DNA of 64,000 nucleotides. It comes from Pseudomonas sp. S04. GTDB lineage: Bacteria > Pseudomonadota > Gammaproteobacteria > Pseudomonadales > Pseudomonadaceae. Location of the stretch: contig NZ_CP019427.1 in assembly GCF_009834545.1 (NCBI RefSeq), positions 3,416,001 to 3,480,000 on the forward strand, in the 5' to 3' direction. This document shows, in pieces, positions 53,852-62,168 of the stretch. How positions within the stretch are numbered: position 1 is the stretch's first letter; every line of letters begins with the position of its first letter. The notes under the pieces are model-generated. The model did no database searches. It had not been told where the DNA came from and saw nothing but the letters and a program-made list of their open reading frames with translations. Both the position numbers and the translations under genes were made by a program.

Positions 53852-54364
53852 ATGCCCGTGCTCGACACCTCCCTGCAAGACACCGCCGCCCCCGAGGGCG
53901 TTTGTTATGGCTGCGGCAGCCGCAACCCCCATGGCTTGCACATCAAGAGCCGCTGGCATGAGGATGGTGTGCACGTGGTGGCCGAGCACCTGCCCGATGC
54001 CAAGTATTGCGGCTGGCCGGACCTGGTCTATGGCGGGCTGATTGCCATGCTGGTGGACTGCCATTCCAACTGGGCAGTGATGGCCTACCACTACCGCGCC
54101 GAACAGCGCGAACCCGGCAGCCTGCCGCGCATCAACTGCGTCACCGGCAACCTGGGCATCAAGTTCATCAAGCCCACCCCCATGGGCGTGCCGCTGACCT
54201 TGCGCGCGCGGGTCGAAGGTGAAGTCGGGCGCAAGAGCCGGGTGATCTGCGAGGTGTATGCCGGCGAGGTGCTCACCGCCGTCGGCGATTCGGTGTTCGT
54301 GCGGGTCGACACCGGACAACTGGCCGCTGCCGCCCACGGCCGCGAGACCACTTCGGACACTTAA
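53852..54364 (+). CDS. PaaI/hotdog-fold acyl-CoA thioesterase-like protein
   Basis: 170 residues from ATG 53852 (AGGATGG 9 nt upstream; ATG 53840 is a possible alternative). A short N-terminal part with CYGCGSRNPHGLHIKSRW is typical of this hotdog subgroup; the core has GWPDLVYGGLIAMLVDCHSNWAVMAY, a helix carrying the acidic catalytic residue (Asp in LVDCH), and NLGIKFIKPTPMGVPLTLRARVEG. Probably hydrolyses an acyl-CoA in the cytoplasm. Not in an operon; substrate unknown. Confidence 0.8.
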   Translation: MPVLDTSLQDTAAPEGVCYGCGSRNPHGLHIKSRWHEDGVHVVAEHLPDAKYCGWPDLVYGGLIAMLVDCHSNWAVMAYHYRAEQREPGSLPRINCVTGNLGIKFIKPTPMGVPLTLRARVEGEVGRKSRVICEVYAGEVLTAVGDSVFVRVDTGQLAAAAHGRETTSDT

Positions 54365-54371
54365 GGATGAT

Positions 54372-54401
54372 GGGCGGACAGCGCCATGACGCTGCCCGCC
54401 C
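54372..54401. terminator. Hairpin between convergent thioesterase and small exported protein genes
   Basis: GGGCGGaCAGCG-ccatga-CGCTGcCCGCCC, an 11-pair stem with one mismatch and no clear U tract; probably a shared transcript end. Confidence 0.45.
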
Positions 54402-54407
54402 CTGGCG

Positions 54408-54737
54408 CTACTTGCGCGCCACCTTATAGCGCAGGCAATCCTTGTAGAAGCTCTCGCGCACCGCCGCCGGCTTGAAGCGCGACGGGCTGTCGTAGGTCTG
54501 CTCGGTAATACCCAGGGCCATCATGCGCATCCACGACTTGTTGAACTTGTAGGTCTGGATCTTCTGCCGTGCGGCATACAGGGAAACCCCCGACAGCTTG
54601 AGCTCCTGGGCCCTGGCCGCAGTACCGGCGCCCCAACTGCAGACATACCGGTCGTTGGCCGGCAACTCCTTGGCCTGTGCAGACGCCACGACGCTGACCA
54701 GGGCAACCGGGATCAGCGCGCTGAGTAGATTTCGCAT
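54408..54737 (-). CDS. Small exported protein, function unknown
   Basis: 109 residues with a clear signal peptide (MRNLLSALIPVALVSVVASAQA). The mature 87 residues contain two cysteines (YVCSWGAG, FYKDCLRYKV) that could form a disulfide in the periplasm, and are basic and tyrosine-rich. I recognise no family. It is monocistronic: the next gene downstream in the same direction (54814) lies upstream of it and encodes a dioxygenase, with 76 bp between. Confidence 0.72.
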   Translation of the reverse strand: MRNLLSALIPVALVSVVASAQAKELPANDRYVCSWGAGTAARAQELKLSGVSLYAARQKIQTYKFNKSWMRMMALGITEQTYDSPSRFKPAAVRESFYKDCLRYKVARK

Positions 54738-54813
54738 TAAATATTCCGTTTAACCACCTGAAATTCCGGCGATTTTGACGACACATCGAATGCTCAGGGG
54801 CCAGCAAATTGCC

Positions 54814-55668
54814 TTATCGCTGCAGCTGGCGCTGCCAAAGGGGCGGAAACAGTTCGTGCTCCATCGGCACATCGGCGGCCAGTGCCTCGCGCAGCCCCGG
54901 AAAATCCGGGGACGTCGCCCAGGGTCGCGGGGCATGGCGCACGTCATCACCGATCACCCGCACCGAAAACGCCCGCCGCCGATTTTTTCCGCCCACCCCT
55001 GAGGACGCATGCAGGGTCAGCATGTTGAAGCACACCATGTCCCCAGGCGCCAGCTCCCAGCCGAGGATCGGGAAATCCTCGCGGTGATTCTCGATGTCGG
55101 GCAATTCGCCCAGGGTGCCCTCGGCAAACCATTTGGCCTGGCTGTCCATGAACGAGCGCGGCATCAGCCACGGGCCCTTGTGCGAGCCGCCGATGAATTC
55201 CAGGGTCGCGGCCCTGGGCACCGGGTCGACCGGAATCCAGAAGCTCACGGTGTCCGAACCGCTGATGTTGTAGTACGGCTGGTCCTGGTGCCAGGGGGTA
55301 CGTTGGCGGGTGTTGGGCTCCTTGACCAGCAAGTGGTCATGGTGCAAGCGCACCTGCTGGCTGCCGAGCAAGGCTCCGGCGATCGGCCCCAGCGCCGAGT
55401 TGAAGATGAAGTCGCGGTAGTCGCGGTTTTCCTGCCAGTTGCAGAAGTCCTCGAAGAACCAGCCCGGGTCGCTGGCACTGCTGGCGACCTTGGCCCGTGG
55501 GCTGGGAGCGGCCAGGTTGGCCTCGATGCCCGCGGTCAACTGGCTGATTTGTTCTGGGGTAAAAGCGTTGCGGATGCACACGGCGCCCTGGCTCTGGTAG
55601 GCCTGCACCGCCTCTGCGCTGATGGGGCAGGTAAAGCCGGCATCGGCAAATCGGGTCATTTCGTTCAT
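54814..55668 (-). CDS. PhyH-type (phytanoyl-CoA) Fe(II)/2-oxoglutarate dioxygenase
   Basis: 284 residues from ATG 55666-55668 (GTGAGG upstream). Iron ligands fit the HxD...H pattern: TPWHQDQPYYN near residue 135 and LTLHASSG near residue 220; the 2-oxoglutarate-binding arginine is in RRAFSVRVIGDD. PhyH enzymes hydroxylate unactivated carbons of small molecules. Third gene of an operon with an M20 amidohydrolase and a periplasmic solute-binding protein, so its substrate is probably the released product or an imported amino acid-like compound. Starts 10 nt after the binding-protein gene. Confidence 0.88.
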   Translation of the reverse strand: MNEMTRFADAGFTCPISAEAVQAYQSQGAVCIRNAFTPEQISQLTAGIEANLAAPSPRAKVASSASDPGWFFEDFCNWQENRDYRDFIFNSALGPIAGALLGSQQVRLHHDHLLVKEPNTRQRTPWHQDQPYYNISGSDTVSFWIPVDPVPRAATLEFIGGSHKGPWLMPRSFMDSQAKWFAEGTLGELPDIENHREDFPILGWELAPGDMVCFNMLTLHASSGVGGKNRRRAFSVRVIGDDVRHAPRPWATSPDFPGLREALAADVPMEHELFPPLWQRQLQR

Positions 55669-55678
55669 GACGTTGGCC

Positions 55679-56458
55679 TCACTCACCGTAAATGTCGAAG
55701 TTGAAGTACTTCTTGGCGATCTGCTCGTATTCGCCGGACTGGCGGATGCTGGCCAGGGCGGTGTTCAGTTGCTGCTTGAGCTCGGGTTCGTTCTTGCGGA
55801 TGCCGATGGCCACGCCGTCGCCAATGATGCTTTTGTCGGTGATCGGCTCGCCGGCAAAGGCAAAGTCCTGGCCTTGGGGTTTTTGCAGCAGCCCGGCATC
55901 GGCCTGCACCGAAGCCTGGAAGGTGGCATCCAGGCGCCCGTTGATCAGGTCGGAAAACACCTGGTCCTGGGTCTGGTAGGTATGGATGTTGACGCCCTGG
56001 TTGCCCCACTGCGCGCGGGCGAAGGCTTCATGCAGGGTGCCTTGCACCACCCCCACGGACTTGCCCTTGAGGGAGGCGGCGGTGGGCAGCAGCCCGCTGT
56101 CTTTCCTGGCCACCAGCGACGACGGTGCGGTGTAGATCTTGTCGCTGAAGTCCACCTGCTGGCGGCGCGCGGCGGTGGCGCTGAAGGCCGACAGGATGGC
56201 GTCGAACTTGCGTGCCTTCAAGGCCGGGACCATGCCGTCGAAATTCTGCTCGACCCAGATGCACTTGACTTGCAATTCGGCACACAGGGCGTTGCCCAGG
56301 TCGATATCAAAACCGCTCAGCGAGCCATCCGGCTGCTTTTGTTCGAACGGAGGGTAACTCGGGTCGACGCCAAATTTGATCACCGGTTGGGCCTGGGCCA
56401 GCGGCGCGAACAGTACGCCGAGCAACAGGGCGCGGTAGCGAAGTTTCAAGAGTTGCAT
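55679..56458 (-). CDS. Periplasmic amino acid-type solute-binding protein
   Basis: 259 residues with a signal peptide (MQLLKLRYRALLLGVLFAPLAQA). Features of the polar amino acid cluster 3 binding proteins: KFGVDPSYPPFEQKQPDGSLSGFDIDLGNALC at the mature N-terminus, then FDAILSAFSATAARRQQVDFSDKIY. Resembles lysine/arginine/ornithine and opine-type binders. No ABC permease or ATPase gene follows, so it must use a transporter encoded elsewhere, or act as a sensor ligand-carrier. Confidence 0.9.
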   Translation of the reverse strand: MQLLKLRYRALLLGVLFAPLAQAQPVIKFGVDPSYPPFEQKQPDGSLSGFDIDLGNALCAELQVKCIWVEQNFDGMVPALKARKFDAILSAFSATAARRQQVDFSDKIYTAPSSLVARKDSGLLPTAASLKGKSVGVVQGTLHEAFARAQWGNQGVNIHTYQTQDQVFSDLINGRLDATFQASVQADAGLLQKPQGQDFAFAGEPITDKSIIGDGVAIGIRKNEPELKQQLNTALASIRQSGEYEQIAKKYFNFDIYGE

Positions 56459-56506
56459 GTAGACCTCGTCTTTTATTGGTTTTCACGGTTGGGCAGGTCG
56501 TCATTC

Positions 56507-57682
56507 TCAAGGGTTGAGCGGTAAAAAGGCCTCGGTCAGCTTGACCCAGAAACCGGCACCCCGAAGCAGGATGTCGTCGTTGAAGTCGTAGCGCGGGTCG
56601 TGGGCCATGCAGCTTTTTTCCCCGTCGCCGTTGCCGATGATCAGGTAACAGCCAGGGACCTGCTGCAGGAAGTAGGCGAAATCCTCGCTGCCGTTGAAGG
56701 GCACTATGTCGTTCAGGACCTCGGCCTCACCCAGCCAGTCGGTGGCTACCTGGCTGGCGAAGCGGGTCATCTGGGGATCATTGACCAGCAGCGGGTAGTC
56801 GGCACTGTAGTGGATATCGGCGGTCGCGCCGAATGCCTGGGCCTGGGCGTGGATCAGTTGCTTGATCTGGCTTTCGAGGCGGTCGCGGACGGTGTTGTTC
56901 AGCGCCCGCACCGAAATCAGCATCTGTGCGCTGTCGGGGATCACGTTGGAGGCCTTGCCGGCGTTGATCGAGCCGACGGTGATCACGCTCATGTCCTGGG
57001 GCGAGACATTGCGCGAGACGATGGTCTGCAAGGCCATGATGATGCTCGCGCAGACCACCACCGGGTCCACGGTCAGATGGGGCATCGCGCCGTGGCCACC
57101 CACGCCGTGGATGGTCACCGTGACCTGGTCGGCGGAGGCCATGAACGGTCCGGCGCGAAAACCCAATTTGCCCACCGGGTAGCCGGGCATGTTGTGCGCC
57201 GCGAACACCGCGTCACAGGGGAACTGTTCCAGCACCCCCTCCTGAATCATCCGCCGGGCACCCGCCAAGCCCTCCTCGGCCGGCTGGAAAATCAAATGCA
57301 CGGTGCCATCGAACGGGTGGTCATGGGCCAGGGCATAGGCCGCCGCCAACAGCATCACTGTGTGCCCGTCGTGCCCACAGGCGTGCATCTTCCCCGGGAT
57401 CCGGCTGGCATACGGCAGGCCGGTCTTCTCCAGGATCGGCAGCGCGTCCATGTCGGCGCGGATGCCGATCACCCGTTTGCTGGTACCTTTTTTCAGGGTG
57501 CCGATCACCCCGGTCTCCGCCAGCCCGCGCGTCACCTGATATCCCCACTGGCGTAGGCGCTCGGCGACCAGGGCGCTGGTCTCGACTTCCTGGTAGCCGA
57601 GTTCGGGGTTGGCGTGGATCTGATGGCGCAGCGCGCGCATCTCCTGTTCGATTTCTTGCAACAGCGGCAGGGACTGGGTCAT
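56507..57682 (-). CDS. M20-family amidohydrolase (N-acyl-amino acid/hippurate hydrolase type)
   Basis: 391 residues from ATG 57680-57682. Zinc ligands as in the M20D amidohydrolases: MHACGHDGHTVMLLAAA (His, Asp), the catalytic glutamate pair FQPAEEGLAGARRM, and later FNGSEDFAYFLQQVPG. These cytoplasmic enzymes cleave N-acyl amino acids, hippurate or indole-acetyl-amino acid conjugates. First gene of the operon with the binding protein and dioxygenase; divergent from a LysR regulator 192 bp away. Confidence 0.9.
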   Translation of the reverse strand: MTQSLPLLQEIEQEMRALRHQIHANPELGYQEVETSALVAERLRQWGYQVTRGLAETGVIGTLKKGTSKRVIGIRADMDALPILEKTGLPYASRIPGKMHACGHDGHTVMLLAAAYALAHDHPFDGTVHLIFQPAEEGLAGARRMIQEGVLEQFPCDAVFAAHNMPGYPVGKLGFRAGPFMASADQVTVTIHGVGGHGAMPHLTVDPVVVCASIIMALQTIVSRNVSPQDMSVITVGSINAGKASNVIPDSAQMLISVRALNNTVRDRLESQIKQLIHAQAQAFGATADIHYSADYPLLVNDPQMTRFASQVATDWLGEAEVLNDIVPFNGSEDFAYFLQQVPGCYLIIGNGDGEKSCMAHDPRYDFNDDILLRGAGFWVKLTEAFLPLNP

Positions 57683-57874
57683 GGTCAGCAATTTCCTTGT
57701 TGAACGTCAGGCCGGGATTGCGCACAGTGCCAAGGCGTTTTCTGCCAGGTCCTGTTGCTCCCTGGCACAGGTGCAGGGCTTGGGCGCTATGGGTCCGAGC
57801 TTAGAGGCAGGGAGCCGGCGCCGACAGGCAATCGAAAGTCAACAGGGCAACCCAGGGTTAACAGCGGTGACACC

Positions 57875-58789
57875 ATGAAGTTCTATCAACTCAATGCACT
57901 GGTGGCCGTGGCCGACGCGGGCAGCATCCGTGGCGCCGCCAAGCGCCTGGACACCTCGCCGGCCGCGGTGACCAAGGCGATCCAGAAGCTTGAAGCCGAC
58001 ACCGCGACCCAGTTGCTGATCCGCAACACCTCGGGGATCGTGTTTACCGAACTGGGCAAGAAGCTGTTGATCCAGGCCCGCCTGCTGGTGGCGCAGATGC
58101 TCAACGCACGCCAGGTGCTGGCCGACAACAACGGCGAACTGGTGGGACGTTTGTCGGTGGCGGTGACCCCCTGGCTGGCGATGACGCTGATGCCCAAGGC
58201 GGTGGTGCGCTTTCGCCAGTTGTTCCCGCAGGTGCAACTGGAACTGTATGAGGGGCTGTCATCGGTGGCCTGCCCGCTGCTGCGCGATGCCAGTGTCGAC
58301 CTGTTCATCGGGCGCCTGGACACGCGTTTCTCCAGCACCGACCTGACCTACCTGCCGCTGTTCACCGCCGACTGTGCGGTGGTGGCCCGCCGGGAACACC
58401 CGCTGGCGGACAGCCGGCGCATGGAGGACCTGGCGGCGGCCGACTGGATCATGGCGTCGCAGCAAGACGGCACGATCTCCACCCAGGGCCATGTGCACTT
58501 CGCCCATTCGCTGTCGATCATCCTCAGCCTGCTGCGCGAAACCGATATGCTCAGCGTCTTTCCCTGGCCGCTGGTGGAGCTCTGCGCACAACGCGAAGGC
58601 CTGTGCGCCCTGCCCTTGCGCGAGCCGGTGGGCAGCGCATCGGTCGGTGCCATCAGCCGCAGCGGACAACCCCTGCGGCCAGCGGCGGAGCGGTTCCTGG
58701 AATGCCTGATCGAAACCATCCACTTCGAGATGGGCCACGCCCACTCGCCGTATCGACGTATGTTGCAGACCGTCGATTTGCTGGTTTGA
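57875..58789 (+). CDS. LysR-family regulator of the amidohydrolase operon
   Basis: 304 residues from ATG 57875. Winged helix MKFYQLNALVAVADAGSIRGAAKRLDTSPAAVTKAIQKLE; substrate-binding domain with LSVAVTPWLAMTLMPKAVVRF and ASVDLFIGRLD. Divergent from the M20 amidohydrolase gene, so it likely senses an N-acylated or amino acid-like inducer and controls that operon. The annotation of the inducer is inference. Confidence 0.9.
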   Translation: MKFYQLNALVAVADAGSIRGAAKRLDTSPAAVTKAIQKLEADTATQLLIRNTSGIVFTELGKKLLIQARLLVAQMLNARQVLADNNGELVGRLSVAVTPWLAMTLMPKAVVRFRQLFPQVQLELYEGLSSVACPLLRDASVDLFIGRLDTRFSSTDLTYLPLFTADCAVVARREHPLADSRRMEDLAAADWIMASQQDGTISTQGHVHFAHSLSIILSLLRETDMLSVFPWPLVELCAQREGLCALPLREPVGSASVGAISRSGQPLRPAAERFLECLIETIHFEMGHAHSPYRRMLQTVDLLV

Positions 58790-58804
58790 GGTGGCTAGCG
58801 GTAG

Positions 58805-59674
58805 TCAGGATCTCGCCGTTGCAGACCTGTACCTCTTGACCCGGTACATCTCACCATCCGCATGGCTGAGCAGCGTATCGGCATCTTGGCCGTCGGCGGG
58901 ATAGCAGGCCACGCCGATGCTGCACGACGGCGTGCTGATCGCACCAAACTCGGCACCCAGCGGCTCAGCCATGGCCGCGAGAATCTGCTCCACCTTGTGC
59001 GCCACCGCGTCCGGCGACTGGATATCGGTCAACAGCACCGTGAACTCATCACCGCCCATCCGCGCCACCGTGTCGGTCTCGCGGACGCACGCTTGCAGTC
59101 GGCGAGCGATCGCACAGAGCACCCGATCGCCGGCGGCGTGGCCATGGATATCGTTGATCTGCTTGAAGTCGTTGATGTCCAGAAACAGCAACGCCAGCGT
59201 GCTCTGGTGCCGGTGGGCGGCGTGCAGCGCTGAGTCCAGCCGATCATTGAACAGCGAACGATTAGTCAGTTGGGTCAGCGGATCATGATGGGCGAGGAAC
59301 CGTAACTCCTCCTCGGCCTGCCACAGGGCCGTCACGTCTCGAGCGACGCCGATCCGCGCGCCCACCTCCTCGGACCAGAACGCCGCCCACAGGATGTGGA
59401 CGATAGCGCCATCCTTGCGCAGATAGCGGTTGCGGAAATCGACATGGGGCCGGCCATTCATGACCCGGACAATCGAAGCCCGGGTGGCCGCCAGGTCGTC
59501 AGGGTGCATATAGTCGGTGATCGGGGTGCCGATCAGCTCATCGGCGCGGTAACCCAGCAGCGTCTCGCAGGCATCGCTGACAAACGCAATCTGGTTATCC
59601 CGGTCGACGACAAACACCGTGTCCAGCATCAGATGGATCAGTTTGGGATAGAGCGCTTGCAGGTCTACGGGCAT
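58805..59674 (-). CDS. PAS-GGDEF diguanylate cyclase
   Basis: 289 residues. Residues about 10-125 are a PAS domain (TVFVVDRDNQIAFVSDACETLLGYRADELIG); residues 130-285 a GGDEF domain with intact active site ARMGGDEFTVLL and the inhibitory RxxD site five residues before it (RETD). It makes cyclic di-GMP in the cytoplasm; no membrane segment or signal peptide. The sensed signal is unknown. Stands alone and converges with the LysR gene. Confidence 0.93.
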   Translation of the reverse strand: MPVDLQALYPKLIHLMLDTVFVVDRDNQIAFVSDACETLLGYRADELIGTPITDYMHPDDLAATRASIVRVMNGRPHVDFRNRYLRKDGAIVHILWAAFWSEEVGARIGVARDVTALWQAEEELRFLAHHDPLTQLTNRSLFNDRLDSALHAAHRHQSTLALLFLDINDFKQINDIHGHAAGDRVLCAIARRLQACVRETDTVARMGGDEFTVLLTDIQSPDAVAHKVEQILAAMAEPLGAEFGAISTPSCSIGVACYPADGQDADTLLSHADGEMYRVKRYRSATARS

Positions 59675-59792
59675 AGGTCAGTGCAATCTGGTTCGAATCG
59701 CCTGATCATGCCCGATCACCCGGGGCGACGGCTAGAATTCCTTGAGCAGACGCAATCAATCGCTGATCCACGAACTACTCGCTCACCCCGCA

Positions 59793-60299
59793 CTAGTACC
59801 CCGCAGGAAACCCCTGCAGCAACAACCACCCCGCCACAAAGAGCCCAACACCGAACGTCAGGTGCGCGATCACACTCCTGCGCCTCGCCACATTCGGCGC
59901 CGCGGTTCGCGAAGCGGCGATGCCCAGGCCGAATGCGGGCTGCAGGATGAAAAACGGCGCAATCACACTGACCAGGCCCGCCACCAATGCGGGCAGCAGC
60001 GTGGGGTTGTGGAGCCAAGCGAGTCCTTGGACACCAACCAGCAGCGTGGCGAAGAAACACCCGGTGAGGTAGTGAAACACCCAACCCAACAGGCGTTCAT
60101 GCCTGACTCGGGGCGCCGTCACAATCGAGGCGTGCCAAAAGCGGCCTCGCACCATGTGCCCCAACCACCGCCCGACGAGCCCGTAGTCCAGCGACGCCAA
60201 GCCCAATAACCGCGCCTGGATAAACGCCGACAAGTCCATGATCAACGTCGCCCCCATGCCAACCAACAGAATGCGCAGTAGCGCCTCCCCTACTCCCAT
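59793..60299 (-). CDS. DUF2938 membrane protein
   Basis: 168 residues, four membrane segments, matching DUF2938 proteins (ILLVGMGATLIMDLSAFIQARLLG, VFHYLTGCFFATLLVGVQGL, APFFILQPAFGLGIAAS). Function unknown. It has a strong ribosome site (GGGGAG) and is divergent from a MerR-type regulator; the operator inside its promoter spacer (60346-60376) indicates that this regulator activates it. Confidence 0.85.
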   Translation of the reverse strand: MGVGEALLRILLVGMGATLIMDLSAFIQARLLGLASLDYGLVGRWLGHMVRGRFWHASIVTAPRVRHERLLGWVFHYLTGCFFATLLVGVQGLAWLHNPTLLPALVAGLVSVIAPFFILQPAFGLGIAASRTAAPNVARRRSVIAHLTFGVGLFVAGWLLLQGFPAGY

Positions 60300-60345
60300 G
60301 TCATCTCCCCTTGCCTTCGGCCTGTTTTAGCGATTTGATCCGGGC

Positions 60346-60376
60346 AGTCTGCAAGTTCAAGTCGACTTGAGGTCAA
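60346..60376 (-). promoter_or_regulatory. MerR-type promoter with operator in a 19-bp spacer
   Basis: Minus strand -35 TTGACC (60371-60376) and -10 CAGACT (60346-60351) are 19 bp apart, the over-long spacing that MerR proteins correct. The spacer contains the perfect palindrome TCAAGTCGACTTGA (60357-60370), close to the SoxR-type operator CCTCAAGTTAACTTGAGG. Confidence 0.65.
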
Positions 60377-60378
60377 GC

Positions 60379-60840
60379 ATGAAAGAGATGGAAATCGGTG
60401 AAGTGGCACGTCGTTCCGGCCTGCCGGCTTCAACCCTGCGCTACTACGAAGAAAAAGGCCTGATCCGCTCGATCGGTCGCCGTGGCTTGAGCCGCGTGTT
60501 CGGCGCGGATGTACTCCAGCAGTTGTCATTGATCGCCCTCGGGCAATCAGCGGCGTTTTCCCTGGACGACATCGCCACCATGCTGGACGCCGAGGGCCAG
60601 CCCGCCATTGATCACCAGCGCCTGGCACAAAAGGCCGACGAACTGGACCGCACCATCGAACGCCTTAGCGCCATACGCGACGAGCTTCGCCGTGCAGCAT
60701 CCTGCCCTGCTCCGCGGCATATTGAATGTCCAAAGTTTCAGGACATGTTGAGTGCTGCTGGGAAACTGGAGACCAGGAATAGAGCAGGTAAAGGAAGGTC
60801 GCTGCCTAACGTTCGCCAACCCGCACTCGGAGAAAATTAA
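60379..60840 (+). CDS. MerR-family transcriptional regulator
   Basis: 153 residues from ATG 60379 (a second ATG three codons later is possible). N-terminal MerR helix-turn-helix IGEVARRSGLPASTLRYYEEKGLI, a coiled-coil dimerisation helix (KADELDRTIERLSAIRDELRRAA), then two cysteines in SCPAPRHIECPKF. The SoxR CxxCxC(x5)C iron-sulfur motif is absent, so this is not classical SoxR, though the operator resembles its box. Inducer unknown. Divergent from DUF2938, its probable target. Confidence 0.9.
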   Translation: MKEMEIGEVARRSGLPASTLRYYEEKGLIRSIGRRGLSRVFGADVLQQLSLIALGQSAAFSLDDIATMLDAEGQPAIDHQRLAQKADELDRTIERLSAIRDELRRAASCPAPRHIECPKFQDMLSAAGKLETRNRAGKGRSLPNVRQPALGEN

Positions 60841-60898
60841 GCTTGAAATAAGGTAGGAACCTTATCTTTTGGTTTTTTTGGATCTGAGCATTTCGAGC

Positions 60899-61705
60899 AT
60901 GGGCACCTTTAACGCGGAGTCGAAACCCCTTTTCAGTATCGTTCTGGTGAATTACAAGACCCTGGATTTGACCAAGGTCTGCCTGGATCTTTTATCTGCA
61001 CATGCACAAAAAGCCGGCATTGCGGTATGGGTAGTCGATAACGGATCTGCGGATGCCAGCACTGAGTATTTGCGCTCACTCGATTGGATCAACTTGATTG
61101 AACGCAAGTCGCTCACCCCAGAGCCAGGCCACATTGCCCACGGCAACGCCCTGGATATGGCGCTGGAAAAGGTTGATACCGATTACGTGTTTCTGCTGCA
61201 TACAGATACATTCGTTTTCGATCCACAGGTATTTACGATGATGCTGGAGCACTGTCGTCAAGATCCGACAGTCGTCGCCGTCGGTTGTACTGAGCAACTC
61301 AATCGAGGAGTGCCCAGGACACTTTGGCGATTCACTTCGCGCCTGGCGAAACATCATTTCAGGCGCCTGAAGCTGTCGCTAGGTTTGCGCTCCAGAGATC
61401 CGAAACCTTACAGGGAAACCCACCTGAAGAGCTTTTGTACGCTTTGGAACAGCAAAATCATCAAGCAGCACGGCTTGCATTTTCAGCTCGATGAGCGAGT
61501 ACCTGGCTATGCATTGCAGGACGGGCTGATCGATATCGGCTACAAGGTTGTGTTTCTTTCACCGCGAAAAATCTTCAAGTATCTGGACCACATCCAGGCG
61601 GGAACGGTCGCTGCCGGCGGTGGTTATGGTCAACATCACCGACGCACAAAGATGTACGAAAATATTCTCAAACGCTTCAATACGTTGAACACGCCCACAG
61701 CCTGA
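60899..61705 (+). CDS. Family 2 glycosyltransferase, likely horizontally acquired
   Basis: 268 residues from ATG 60899 with a weak ribosome site (the TTG at 60869 is an alternative). GT2 nucleotide-sugar fold at the N-terminus: SIVLVNYKTLDLTKVCLDLL, VWVVDNGSADASTEYL, and the metal-binding DXD-like segment in DYVFLLHTDTFVFD. Sugar and acceptor unknown; it may decorate a cell-surface glycan. Codon use is visibly AT-richer than its neighbours and no other glycan gene is nearby, so it looks acquired. Followed by a bidirectional terminator. Confidence 0.85.
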   Translation: MGTFNAESKPLFSIVLVNYKTLDLTKVCLDLLSAHAQKAGIAVWVVDNGSADASTEYLRSLDWINLIERKSLTPEPGHIAHGNALDMALEKVDTDYVFLLHTDTFVFDPQVFTMMLEHCRQDPTVVAVGCTEQLNRGVPRTLWRFTSRLAKHHFRRLKLSLGLRSRDPKPYRETHLKSFCTLWNSKIIKQHGLHFQLDERVPGYALQDGLIDIGYKVVFLSPRKIFKYLDHIQAGTVAAGGGYGQHHRRTKMYENILKRFNTLNTPTA

Positions 61706-61785
61706 ACATGGCTAATGCCGGCCATAGGCTCTGCGGGATCTGAATTCAGTGGCTTGCAAGGCTACGGTAGGAAACCGCAGACAAC

Positions 61786-61813
61786 AAAAAACCCGCGCTA
61801 GGCGGGTTTTTTG
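61786..61813. terminator. Bidirectional intrinsic terminator
   Basis: AAAAAACCCGC-gcta-GGCGGGTTTTTT: a GC stem flanked by A and T tracts, serving the glycosyltransferase gene from the left and the tRNA gene from the right. Confidence 0.92.
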
Positions 61814-61853
61814 GTTGTTTCAGGTGGTATTGCAAGCACCTGAAAACAAAAGG

Positions 61854-61929
61854 TGGTGCCCAGAGACGGAATCGAACCGCCGACACGGGGATTTTCAATC
61901 CCCTGCTCTACCGACTGAGCTATCTGGGC
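61854..61929 (-). tRNA. tRNA-Phe(GAA)
   Basis: 76 nt on the minus strand. Acceptor stem GCCCAGA/TCTGGGC, D arm AGCTCAGTCGGTAGAGC, anticodon loop containing GAA (TTGAAAA), T arm with GGTTCGATTCC, and an encoded CCA end. Monocistronic, ending at the terminator to its left. Confidence 0.97.
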
Positions 61930-62123
61930 CGCGGCGCAATTAAACGTTTTTTACCACCGTGGCGTCAACCACGAAATCAAAAAAAACTAACGAATACCTA
62001 TGCTTACGACTGTCCTTGACGACGAAAAAAGTCAACGGCCGCGGAGTGTCTAGATAAAGGTGGGATTTGGCTGCGACAGGCACTCATTGCGTCAGGGTAT
62101 TGCCAAGTCAGCAAACCTTAGAA

Positions 62124-62142
62124 GAAAATGAGAGTCATTATC
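62124..62142 (+). promoter_or_regulatory. Fur box of FecI locus 4
   Basis: GAAAATGAGAGTCATTATC matches 16 of 19 Fur consensus positions, 27 nt before the sigma-factor ATG. Confidence 0.75.
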
Positions 62143-62168
62143 AAATATCTTCGTTGCGGGCCACCCCC

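Noticed and set aside
60379..60840. Calling the MerR gene soxR because of the operator
   Set aside because: The SoxR four-cysteine iron-sulfur motif is missing; only two widely spaced cysteines are present.
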